Origin: Vandiemenella viatica
Lineage: Eukaryota > Arthropoda > Insecta > Orthoptera > Morabidae
Direction: 5' to 3'
Assembly: GCA_031002005.1 (NCBI GenBank)
Contig: CM061914.1
Location: 188,188,685-188,252,684, forward strand
DNA length: 64,000 bases
Shown here: positions 11,693 to 21,090 of the stretch, piece by piece
Layout of the letters: each line of letters opens with the position of its first letter
How positions within the stretch are numbered: the stretch's first letter is position 1
Notes under the pieces: model-generated
What the model saw: the letters and a program-made list of their open reading frames with translations, nothing else
Told to the model about the DNA's origin: nothing
Databases searched by the model: none
Made by a program: the position numbers and the translations under genes

Positions 11693-12110
11693 CGAATCTA
11701 AAGTTGTTAAGTATTTTGCCGTTGATTCTAACTCTCTTTTTTCTGCCCTTTCTAGCTTTGACATTGTCATCTGCGATTGCAAATATATATATATCAAACA
11801 CGAACTCTCGTTGGTATGCGTTTTATCCACGAATCGCAAGTTGTTAAATCATCTGCCATTGAGTCTAATTACTTCTTTAGCGCATTCTAGCTTTGAAATT
11901 GCCACCTTCAATTACAAATATATACATGTATATATCAAACAGTAAGTCTGATTGGTATACGTTTTATCGAAGAATCTGAAGCTGATAAGTCTTCTGCCAT
12001 TGATTCTAATTCTTTTTTCTATCCATTCTAGCTTTGACATTGGCATCTGCAAATGCAAAATACGTATTTAAAACATGAAATTTCATTTTTATGCGTTTTA
12101 TTGAAATATT
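11693..12110 (-). repeat. Three tandem copies of a ~139-bp LINE D segment
   Basis: The block (C/A)GAATC...AAG(T/C)TG starts at 11693, 11830 and 11971, giving spacings of 137 and 141 bp. Each unit includes TCTAGCTTTGA(C/A)ATTG and GTTTTATC and reads on the minus strand as the RTE segment just before the FADD box. Copies are diverged and AT-enriched, so this array is older than the 143-bp array of the same LINE family at 2.0-3.0 kb. Confidence 0.75.
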
Positions 12111-12242
12111 AGTAGGCTACAAGTTAACAGCACACATATTTTATAAAATATACCATTCATTAGATGATAATCAGATTCTGTCGTTAAATTAATCGGTCCC
12201 GTAAGCTTTTCGCGGATCATATTTTATTATTATTATTTTATT

Positions 12243-12518
12243 TTATTTCACGTCTGGAAGAGATCGACTGAAGCCTAGCATCTCTTGAATCAAGTTTGGT
12301 GGTAGGTTCAAGGGTGGTTCGGTCAATATAAACCGGCTACCGGCTTGAGCTCGGAATGGCGGGGGTGGGGGAGGGGTGAGGGTCGGGTCCGGAGGAGGCA
12401 TCGGCCCTGGGCCCCGTAACATGGATATGACGTCACCAGCGGGTCCTCCCAACTGGCAAGCGACGGCAGTCACCGTCAGCACCAGGACAGCAATCTCCAT
12501 CAGCAGATGTGACGACAT
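12243..12518 (-). CDS. Putative small secreted proline-rich protein (terminal exon)
   Basis: I do not recognise the family. The frame runs 91 codons from the ATG at 12518 to a TAA at 12243. It starts MSSHLLMEIAVLVLTVTAVA, a good signal peptide with likely cleavage near AVAC-Q. A PGPMPPPDP and PPPPPP stretch follows, then an ILTEPPLNLPPNLIQEMLGF segment ending SRSLPDVK. Upstream, on the minus strand, a pyrimidine tract and CTGCAG (12552-12547) form a credible splice acceptor 28 nt before the ATG. So the coding part may start in exon 2 of a transcript with a 5' leader intron. AATAAA motifs follow the stop at once. The CpG-rich codon use differs from the surrounding AT-rich DNA. Alternatively GTGAAA just before the stop is a donor and the protein continues. 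No cysteine-rich or neuropeptide cleavage pattern is evident. Confidence 0.5.
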   Translation of the reverse strand: MSSHLLMEIAVLVLTVTAVACQLGGPAGDVISMLRGPGPMPPPDPTLTPPPPPPFRAQAGSRFILTEPPLNLPPNLIQEMLGFSRSLPDVK

Positions 12519-12552
12519 CTCCAATCAGCACGGCAACAGACGAGCTCTGCAG

Positions 12553-12655
12553 GAGTAAACAAGAAGAGGCATTCAGCGGTGATTGGAATGAATTATCAAA
12601 TACATTCAGCAGGCACGTGTTACATGGTATTTGCCAACTCTACTCACATCCTTTT

Positions 12656-12702
<47 letters not shown>

Positions 12703-13574
12703 TTGTGTGGAAAGGTGTTTGTTTTTCAACAAATACTTACTTAAACTCTCTTCCAACAAGCTAGAGTATTGGATCATGATTGGATGAAACATCCAGCGAG
12801 TATGGAGTGCGGCGAGAAAGTACGAGTGGAAAGGATTGCTTGGAACATTTTTGTATCACTCCAAGTAGCGTGAATGGGTGAGCGAATGCTACGGCATTTG
12901 TACACGGATGGCCCAGTAAGTTGGACCGTGAATAGACCGCTTTACTTTATATTTAAGTTCGAACTTGTAAATTAGTCGCTCAGATAATAACACCGTTCAG
13001 TTCATTGTTACTTTTATTGCAAGTTCGTAAAAAAAAATAAAAAAATAAAAAAAAAATTACTTTGTTGTCAACTAAGTGACGATGGGCAGAATCTCGTATA
13101 AAGGGCGAAGAATAATATATATTTCAATATAAAAAACCTCCGCTATACATCCGCATTATAAATTCCGGATGCGGAAGCGGAGGTAGGATTTCAAGCGAAA
13201 GTTCCGCACTTGCGGATATCCGTTAAATGATGTAAAAACTGTTTCGTCAAAAAAAATTTGTGGATTAAATTAACTGCAACAGGATTGGAAACTAGTTTAC
13301 AAAGAAATCTTGAATTCCCCGTTTAGAAGTTTCCCAACAATTCCTATGATTTTTGGTACAGTTTTCCGGTTATGAAACATTTTCTTTGAGGTAAAGGTCA
13401 CTGGGGCCCTTGAGCTCTTTCCGCTTCTCGCAGGATTCACGGAGGTAGGGCTCCGCAATCCCAAAAGTACAAACTCCGGCATCAGAAGGGATGTGACGGC
13501 GTCAGCACCACGGCCCGACCGTGCTTAACCTGAGTGGCGATAGCAAGCCGTTTCAGATGTTCAACTTCGAGGAA
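12553..13574. other. Unassigned sequence with simple repeats
   Basis: Holds a 41-base A run (12660-12700), a second A-rich patch at 13029-13056, and an inverted patch of CCGCAT/ATGCGG words at 13137-13225. No gene is supported. Confidence 0.4.
12660..12700. repeat. Poly(A) tract of about 41 bases
   Basis: Uninterrupted adenine run on the plus strand. It has no recognisable SINE or LINE body in front of it, so it may be a simple repeat expanded from a lost retroposon tail. Confidence 0.9.
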
Positions 13575-13794
13575 CCCGGCCTCGGTAGCGTAGGTTCTGC
13601 GTGCCGAAGGTCGCTTGTTCTAATCCGGCAGCGGGCATGGCTGTTAAGTATTGTGTGAATGTCCTGTCCGTCCTGTGGTGTCCATACTTAGGAGATACAA
13701 TATATAAACACTGGACGACGACTGATTCACTGGAATCTATAGTAATCACATTGAGCAGGCTGTATGGTCTCAGCTGCCGAAAGCCATTAAAAAA
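13575..13794 (+). mobile_element. SINE 2, degenerate copy feeding a (CAA)n tract
   Basis: The order of blocks matches the 6.9-kb copy. It has a tRNA-like head with a decayed box B (TTGTTCTAATCC), then GTGTGAATGTCCTGTCCGTCC, GAGCAGGCTGTATGGT and an A-rich end. The A-rich 3' tail runs directly into the long CAA repeat. Confidence 0.65.
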
Positions 13795-14111
13795 ACTACA
13801 ACAACAACAGCAACAACAACAACTACTACTACTACAACAACAACTACAACAACAACAACTACAACAACAACTACAACAACAACAACAACAACAACAACAA
13901 CTACAACAACAACGACAACAACAACAACAAAAACTACTACAACAAGAACAACAACAACTACTACTACTACAACTACAACAACTACAACTACAACAACTAC
14001 AACTACAACAACTACAACTACAACAACTACAACAACTACAACTACAACAACTACAACTACAACAACTACAACAACAACAACAACTACAACAACTACAACA
14101 ACAACAACAAC
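13795..14111 (+). repeat. (CAA)n / (CTACAA)n microsatellite
   Basis: About 317 bp of CAA triplets, with blocks of interspersed CTA giving a CAACTACAACTA higher pattern toward the 3' end. It starts at the SINE tail. The glutamine/leucine translation in one frame is a by-product of the repeat, not a gene. Confidence 0.95.
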
Positions 14112-16130
14112 TTCGAGGAAAAATCCGTGGATTTACCAGGTATCGAACCCCAACCGTAGTCAGCTACGAAACATTTTCTTTAAGCTACAGAAACAATACA
14201 CTGCGAAAAATAAACTACGATACAGAAAACGCATGAAGTAAAATAACATTTATTACATTTCACGCATACGTCTTTTACTGCACTATAACACCAGCACGAT
14301 AGTGTTTAAACGTACTGGAAGCCATGGTAACCAAATATCAGAAACTGGGCTGGTAGCTTAAACAGAGGTATATCTTATAGTAGTAATCATGAAGGTAGGA
14401 GACATGACTGCCATTAGTCTCAAGTAAGAAATATGGACGAGACTGGTGCTGGAATGGAGTCCAGGACATCGTCAGGGCCATATGTAGATCGATAGACCGC
14501 TGAGACAGAGATATGAGTCACTGGAGTTGGCCACTAAATCAGGAAACGTCTGTTCACTTTCTTTATAGGAATATAACTCGAAGTGGCCACGTCACTACAT
14601 CGTTGTATTAACGATGATAAGTAAGAGTTGCAATGCTTGTGTTTCTTCCCATTTAGTTTAACGTCATGGAAATCTGAGGATCCGTCAAGGATGCTAAGCT
14701 TTAATTACCGGGCCTGCTTCAGTGACGGTATGGTGAATCTGTTCTAGTTGGCAGGTGTGTCACGTGCTCACTTGGAGGGGGCCGTATCCCCACAACACTG
14801 TATTAGCCAATAATGATAGGTAAGTACTCCTATGGTCAATTTTATAGCCAAATTTTAATCAAATAGGCCTACATCGTAGTATTTTGGAGTTATAGAAATC
14901 TCAAAGACACTAAGCTTTAATCACACACTTCCCTCAGTGACGAACTGATGATTGTGGTTTAGTTGGGAGAAGAAAATGAGTGTGGTAGATAATTTTTTAC
15001 AATTGTCTCCGAAATGTAAATACTTTTTCTCTGACAACAGAATTTCAGAATAGTTTATGAGACTGCTTGATTCCATAAAACAGAACGATTCATATCTATC
15101 TAATTTTTTGCAGTAAACTACAGGGCCGTTTTAATTCCAAATAAACCAACATGCTTTCCGTCATCCACGGTTTCGATTGTTCGTGAGAAGTTCGATACTG
15201 CCACTTTTTTCTTAATTTGTAAATCACAAAAAAAAATAAGAATAGTCTCATATGTAACAACACTTTAAACAAAAGAAAAATAGGAAATGTACTGGATTCC
15301 TAAACCTCGTTCGGGATGTTGAAAAATCTTGCATAGATATATTTCTCCTATTCCTTTCCAACACATATAATGGTGGGAGTAAATCCCAACCGCCGAGGAA
15401 TATTACGGTACTCTTGATCTCCCTGCACCAAAAGGTCCTTCAAAGCAACAGCACACAAAACTCCTACCCGACTCCACTTCAAGCTTCTTCCATCTCCTCG
15501 AAAAGGCATTTGACTCCGGGAAATAAAAAAGAAATTTCAGAGCTTCACAGGTGGAGCAAATGCATCGAACAACGTACAAGGAATGTAATATCAGGAGAAA
15601 AAAAAAAAAAGTCAACGAAAATGTAGAATCCGATATTGGAAGGATAGACGAGCTTCGTTGGGGCAAGTGGAGAAACTTTAAAAAGTCAAAGAGTCATTTT
15701 GCCAATGGTTGAAGACCAGGATTAGAGGAAGTCCATGATACGCCGAAGAGGATTGTGGTAAAGACAGAGCCAACTGGAAACTGTGGAAGGTGACTGGAAG
15801 CTTGATTTCTCTACTTGACGTCCAAAGATTACACACATTTTCGCCTTGAACAATAGCACCGCGTTACTCTACTTGCAGTTTCATTTTACACTGGATGCTG
15901 AAGACAATGTCATCTGCACAGTTTCCTTCTCCGAAAGTAACGGTACTAAGTACGAATCACCTATATACTCCGGTTCATTAATACCAAGATCAATTATAAA
16001 AATTAAGAAGTAACATGACTACACGAGATTAATAACAAACAGAAGGTGACAATAATTCTTTACCAGAAGACTAAGTGAGATTGTCACAGCTGTTCACATT
16101 TGTGTGGCCCCACTCCCCATGTGTGACGTC
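14112..16130. other. Unassigned sequence with a possible LINE D relic
   Basis: At 14432-14545 a plus-strand reading of WTRLVLEWSPGH resembles the tail of LINE family D and may be an old relic. The rest (14550-16130) shows no recognisable gene, repeat end or RNA. Confidence 0.35.
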
Positions 16131-16134
16131 ACAT

Positions 16135-16880
16135 TTTTCAGTTTTACATTTCATCGTCATCATGGATTCTCTGTTTCTTAGCAGGTGCACGCACAGTGAC
16201 AGCCCTCCACGCCTCCCTCTGTTCCGCCATTCTCTTTGTCTCTATATATTTCCCATTCGCCATGATATCATCCATCATGTTCTTCCTTCGCCGACCTCTT
16301 CTTTTCCCTCCGTTTACAGTCCCCTCCAGAGCAGTCTTAGCAGGCATTCGTTTCTCAGCACATGCCCAATTCAGTTATTTTTTCTGTTGCTTATTGTTTT
16401 TATGAGTGACCTTTCCTCTCCTATTCCTTCCAGCACTTCCTCACTCCTTACTTTCTCTTTCCAACTTATTTTCTCCATCCTCCTCCATATCCACATTTAG
16501 AAACCTTCCAACCTCGTTAGATCTTCTTTGCGTAGCATCTATGTTTCTGCTCCATATAGTGCTACGCTCCATACAAAACATGTAGCTAATTTTTTCCTCA
16601 GGATTTTGTCCAGCCTTCCGTATAATAAATTCTTCTTTCTATTGAAAGCTTCCTTTGCCATTGGTGTTCTAGTTTTCACCTCCTTCTTGCAACTCATATC
16701 ACCACTCACAATACTCCCCAGATATTCGAACGACTCCACTTGTTCAATTATTTCTGCTTGTAGCGTTATCACTATTTCTTTCTTAATCTTTCCCCCATAA
16801 TACTTTTAGTTTTAATCGTATTGATGCTCATTCCGAATTCCTTACACCCTTTATCTAATGTTAGAGGCTTTAGATAAATT
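16135..16880 (-). mobile_element. LINE family E (RTE-like) fragment
   Basis: The minus strand reads VESFEYLGSIVSGDMSCKKE, then YGRLDKILRKKLATCF and VALYGAETW. These are the YLG and YGAETW blocks that follow the reverse transcriptase core in RTE-type proteins. Further down come RMEKISWKEKVRSEEVL, a GHVLRNE-like GH motif and a GRP motif in shifted frames. Several frameshifts are present. Confidence 0.75.
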
Positions 16881-16884
16881 TTAC

Positions 16885-17520
16885 ATTTAATTAGAACTTC
16901 TAAAATTTTAATGCTATTTCTATTTAAAATATCTTTTTATAAAATCAACTACAAATCAAAAATTGACGAAATAAAACAAATCAATTGAACGCTACAAAAT
17001 TTAGTCATCTAGTGTCCTTGGACTTTGAGCTCATATCTTTATATTATTTATGACTGGCAGCGCAACACTTCATTCTCGAATTGGATAATGTTAGGAGCAT
17101 TCGATGTGTCGACATCTTCTTCATCCAACCATACAGCATCGTCATCGTTTATCAAACAAAGTTCTTCCTTGTCACTTGTAGCTGCAACTCTTTCAGAACG
17201 TGATGGGTAAAACCTCTTGATGCCTCTTATGTCATTGCTTGTGTGTGCTAGTGGCTTCATATGATGAAAGGTATAGATCACAGATGCCACACGAATGTTT
17301 AAATAAGTATGCGGAAGTCATATTTTGTCAAAGCTTTCAAGGCGGTGTTGTCCTTTCTGTGTGTGTCAGTGGCGGCTGACGTGCGACACCGCAGTACAGC
17401 GAGCGAGAACTCGTACGGTCGCCACGTGATAACAAGTGGTACCAGTAGTACTTGTGACGTCACTAACCTTATGACTAGCACACTCCTTGTCATATTATGT
17501 CTTTGTTGACCCCTCCCTCC
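16885..17520. other. Unassigned; one acidic open frame
   Basis: On the minus strand 17245-17048 encodes a 60-70 residue acidic stretch containing NDDDAVWLDEEDVD and ending in a stop. It has no similarity I recognise and no clear splice sites; it could be a transposase relic or chance. A CAGTGGCGGCTGACGTGC sequence at 17367 resembles an hAT terminus but has no partner. Confidence 0.25.
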
Positions 17521-17524
17521 CCCT

Positions 17525-17965
17525 TAATGTATGACACAATTTATGGATGTCCCTGACAGCAGGAGTACTCTCGTGATTATCCCATGCTCCCTGACTACAA
17601 ATTTTAACGTCGGTCTGGTGATTGAACCTGTTGTGCTGCCATTCGTGAACAGCATTCCAGAGGGTGTATTCCAACAGGATAACACTCGCCCCCATGCCGC
17701 TGTTGTAAGGCAACAAGCTCTACAGAGTGTCGACATGTTGCCCTGCTCAATCAACAGATCTTTCTCCAGTCGAGCTTATATAGGATATCATTGGACAACC
17801 CCAGCGCCATCCGCAGCCTGCGTTAACCGTCCCTGTACTGCTCGACCAAGTGCAACAGGCAACGAACGCAATGCCACAAACTGACATACGCCACCTGTTC
17901 GACACTATACACGCACGTTTGCATTCAACATTCTGGGGGTTACATCCGTTATTGATGTACCAGCA
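17525..17965 (+). pseudogene. Tc1-like transposase, C-terminal relic
   Basis: The plus strand encodes GLVIEPVVLPFVNS, then FQQDNTRPHAAVVRQQAL. QQDN is the second catalytic aspartate block of Tc1 transposases. After a frameshift near 17750 comes PQTDIRHLFDTIHARLHS, the usual C-terminal block. The DNA-binding N-terminus and first aspartate are missing and no terminal repeats are identifiable. The Tc1 element at 35.0 kb holds the complementary N-terminal part of a related transposase. Confidence 0.75.
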
Positions 17966-18119
17966 CTTCACATTTACAACGTCTCTACTCGTGCTTATAT
18001 TAACCTGCGATCGTTACCTAGATAAATATATTGCGGACATTTCTTTACTCTTCTTTAATTATTTCCTGGTATTGGAAATTTTCCATCAGTCTATTTTGAG
18101 TAATAATATAATAATATTT

Positions 18120-18603
18120 AATTAAATTGCAATGGAGCCCACGCTCCGGTGACAACTTCCCTAAACACCCATCTTCCCCCTTTCTGCACCCACCTACATT
18201 TTCCTTCTACAAATATTAACTTTAAATTCTTTCAACGTTTTTGGTAAATTATTCATCATTTCTCTTGGTAACGTATTCCAATCCCTGACACCTTTACCTA
18301 AAAAAGAGAATCTTCCCACACCCTTGTGCCTGAAATCGAGTGCCAGCTTGTGGCCATGGTCATCTTTACCCTTCCATGCACTACTTTCAATTTTTACACC
18401 AATATCTTTCCATGCCTCATCACCAATATATGCCTTGTACACTCCCATGACCCTCTTCACCCTCCTCCTGTCTTCCAATGAATCCTTTTATCATATCTGT
18501 TACTGATTGTGTTCTGCAATAATTTCCAGAAATAAATCTAGCAGCCCTTCTTTGCACCCTCTCCAACGCCTGTATTTGATACTAAAAATGTGGATCCCGC
18601 ACA
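18120..18603 (-). mobile_element. LINE family A, 3' end fragment
   Basis: Minus-strand C-terminus with RVMGVYKAYIGDEAWKDIGV, SSAWKGKDDHGHKLALDFRH and LPKTLKEFKVNICRRKM, then the family terminus and a TTAAAT tail. It is truncated near the LERVQRRAARF region. Confidence 0.9.
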
Positions 18604-18604
18604 C

Positions 18605-19550
18605 GTATGAAAAAGATAGAACGTATTCTGTCTATTATAGCCTTAAGATCAATAAAAGACACAGAACTATTGTTATACTACTCACAATTTCTATCCTGTC
18701 TAAAGTTCCAAATCGTTCTACGAGATTTCCTGTCTCTAAGTCGGAGTACAGAATATGGCAACTTTCAGCATATGAAGACAGATGTTGCATGCGTTCTACC
18801 AAATAAATAGAAACAGCTAGTACAATGAAACAATAAAAGAATTGATACGAAGCCGTTCGGTGCGATAAATTTTGAGAATATTTTAATCTCGACTGTTCTG
18901 CATTCATCCATAAAGGACTCAAGTTCCTTACACATTTCACTTTCTTTTGTCTCTCGGAACAACAACCACTCAGGACTATGTTTTTAGTGGTCCTATAGGA
19001 GCAATATTGTATAAAAATGAGAAAAAAGGTGTAATTAGAAACATGAGTTACAGAGTTTAAGAAGTATCTTTGATGTTCTTCCTTTGTCCACCTGGAATAG
19101 TCAACCACGTTTCTGCCCGTAAAATTGTTTTTATTTCCACATTGTCTTTAACGGCAGACAAGAAGCATTGTTTTTGTAACAACGCAATTAAGTTAAAGGT
19201 TAATGGTAACAACAAACACGAAGGCCTTCGATAACGCCTTACTGTAATTTTTGACCTCTGTCCTTTGTGTCCAATCCCGTTATAATTGAAAAAGATAATT
19301 AAAATAAGGAAAGAATCTTCCAATGTAACACTCACAAAGATCAAGTCGGAGTTTTTCATAGTACACACTTACCACTTCCTACCCTATAATTTATAAATCT
19401 ATAAGTCTGCATAACGCAGAAACTACTGCCAACATTTTCACAGTCTGCAAACTTAATATATGCCCCAAAATATAACATCTACATCAGCACGTCGCCATAA
19501 CTGGGGACCGACCAGAAAATTAATGTCTCGTCCAAAGAGTCTGTCGTGTC
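18605..19550. other. Unassigned sequence
   Basis: Overlapping minus-strand open frames at 19108-18635 are rich in hydrophobic residues. At 18674 there is a GTGAGT donor-like sequence, but no frame gives a family I can name. I leave it unassigned. Confidence 0.3.
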
Positions 19551-19551
19551 T

Positions 19552-20145
19552 TAATTTAATTTAATTGCAATGGAGCACACGCTCCGGTGCAAATTTCCCT
19601 ATACACCAATTCTCTCACATTCCTGCACCCACCTACATTTGCCCACTACAAATTTCAACTTTAAATTGTTTCAACGTTTTTTAGTAAATTATTGGCACAC
19701 TCTCTTGGTAGCTTATTCCCTACGAAAGAAAATTAAGTGCCAGATTGTAGTCATCTTTTCCCTTCCTTGCCTTGTTTTTAATTCTTCCCCCACTTCATCA
19801 CCAATATATACTCTGTTCACCCTCATGACCCTCCTCATCCTCCTCCTGTCTTCCAATGAATCCTATTCCAGCTCTTTTATTGATTACTGATTGTGTTCTG
19901 CTGTTATACCCACAGACCAATCTAGCAGCCCGTCTTTGCACCCTCTCCAACTCCTGTATTTGATACTCAAAATGTGGGTCCCATACTACACTACCATATT
20001 CGAGCAATGGTCTGACCAAAGTTTTGTAACCCAATTCCTTCATTTCTCTCGTACATCCCCTCATCACTCTCTCCAACAAGCGCAGAATTCTGAAATCTTT
20101 TCCTACCACCTGTCCAATGTGTTCTGCCCAGTTCTTACTTTCGAC
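19552..20145 (-). mobile_element. LINE family A part of a chimeric retrotransposon
   Basis: Minus-strand coding from HIGQVVGKDFRILRLLERV through YKTLVRPLLEYGSVVWDPHF and RVQRRAARLVCGYNSRTQS to the standard terminus and (TTAAA)n tail. At 20145 the family A sequence stops. The upstream sequence belongs to a different LINE (next entry) in the same orientation and is joined almost in frame. Confidence 0.85.
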
Positions 20146-20470
20146 TGTTCCCTCCACCAGCAAATTAACCAGTCCAGCATGTCTCAAAATATGACCTACC
20201 AGACTGTCTCTTCTTTCTGTAAGCTTCTTCCTCAAACTTCTTTCCTCACCCATCATTTACAAAACTCGTTCATTTCCTACTTTGTCTGTCCACTTAATTT
20301 TCAGCATTCTTCTGTAGCACCACATTTCAAATGCCTCAATTTTCTTTCTTTCAGGTATTCCTAAAGTCCATGTTTCGGTACCATAAAGTGCTGTGCTCCA
20401 CACATACAGTTTTAAACAGTTCTTTCTGAGTCTTAGATCAATATTTTAGACTAAAAGATTTCTCTTTTTT
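20146..20470 (-). mobile_element. RTE-like LINE segment fused 5' to LINE A
   Basis: The minus strand reads through a KHSTLWYRNMDF-like segment, then MMGEERSLRKKLTERRDSLV and GHILRHAGLVNLLVEGTVES. This is the GH-RH block of an RTE-type protein. The same family occupies 60073-60900, where the sequence continues normally past EGTVEGKNC. Here it switches to LINE A right after EGTVESKN, at a short AGAAC-ACATT similarity. Confidence 0.75.
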
Positions 20471-20479
20471 ACCTCCTGC

Positions 20480-20660
20480 CAATCCTGTCAGGTAAAGGGG
20501 ACCTACAGCTTAATGTGTAAACCGAACCACGGAAGCGTTCTGGAGTGCTTCACATTACACAGCAAGCTGTGCTAGAGGTGAACGTCCACGACCAGACAGG
20601 GAATCGAATCGGGACCTTTCGATCTCCAGCGAGACACCTTAACGGTCAGTAATGAGGTAA
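20480..20660 (-). mobile_element. SINE 3 (tRNA-derived), minus copy
   Basis: On the minus strand a tRNA-like head contains a box B-type GATTCGATTCCC. It is followed by CGTGGTTCGGTTTACAC and AGCTGTAGGTCCCCTTTA. The latter two blocks match the plus copy at 42730-42940. Confidence 0.55.
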
Positions 20661-21090
20661 GCGTCGTTAGCTCTGTTTGTGTTCTAACCACTAGTTTTTG
20701 CTTAACTACAAATGCCGATCAAAACTGATATCTCAATGGCTTCACGGTGATTTGAATCCGCGTTTTACCCAATACCAGGTCCGACCGTTGCTGGAATAAT
20801 TGTCCACAAGATACACCATTGAGTTCGGCTGTTGTTTCCTGTAGATATCACTAAACTCGTCCAAGGCCAACAGCTGATAACGCCGCATCGCCAAATCTGG
20901 AAAGCAGAATCAGCTCTGTTAATGAAGTACGAATACGAATCGTTCGTTGCGGAGACTGCTTGATTCCAGCGTTATAGTTAAGAAAGATTAATAATTTTGT
21001 TATTTTTGCCGCAGTCACATCAAATAATTTTTATTTGTGGAATTCTCGGTTGGGAATTCGGCTTCGGAATTTTTTTTCAGGGTACATCTT
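20661..21090. other. Unassigned flank of the 134-bp array
   Basis: Contains GATTTGAATCCGCG at 20751, which could be a decayed tRNA-like box B on the minus strand. The bases directly before the array hold two GGAATTC(T/G)-type words. No gene is seen. Confidence 0.35.

Larger units (their letters stand above)
10606..12110 (-). mobile_element. LINE family D (RTE-like), reverse orientation
   Basis: The minus strand encodes, from about 11690 downward, a long open stretch with LVSDLVTEYRPVG, SEYIYLGQLEKMRG and YAETWTLNEFTKGELRTAQRA. After an interruption it ends with GRPSDRW-EDTRRVVGVN-QRITQDRETWRRL. These are the post-catalytic thumb and GRP-DRW tail of RTE-type proteins. A Harbinger-like MITE (10807-11108) splits the ORF. 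The segment upstream of the catalytic box has been triplicated (11693-12110). The element is dead. Confidence 0.8.

Noticed and set aside
13601..14236. 211-residue polyglutamine/leucine open frame
   Set aside because: Translation of a (CAA)n/(CTACAA)n microsatellite grown from a SINE tail.
16075..16500. 141-residue plus-strand serine/leucine-rich open frame
   Set aside because: It is the antisense of the RTE-like LINE E coding strand.
17367..17385. CAGTGGCGGCTGACGTGC as an hAT terminus
   Set aside because: No matching second end or 8-bp duplication was found nearby.
18635..19108. Hydrophobic minus-strand open frames with a GTGAGT donor-like site, suggestive of a chemoreceptor exon
   Set aside because: The supportive residues fall in different overlapping frames and no family motif could be confirmed by eye.
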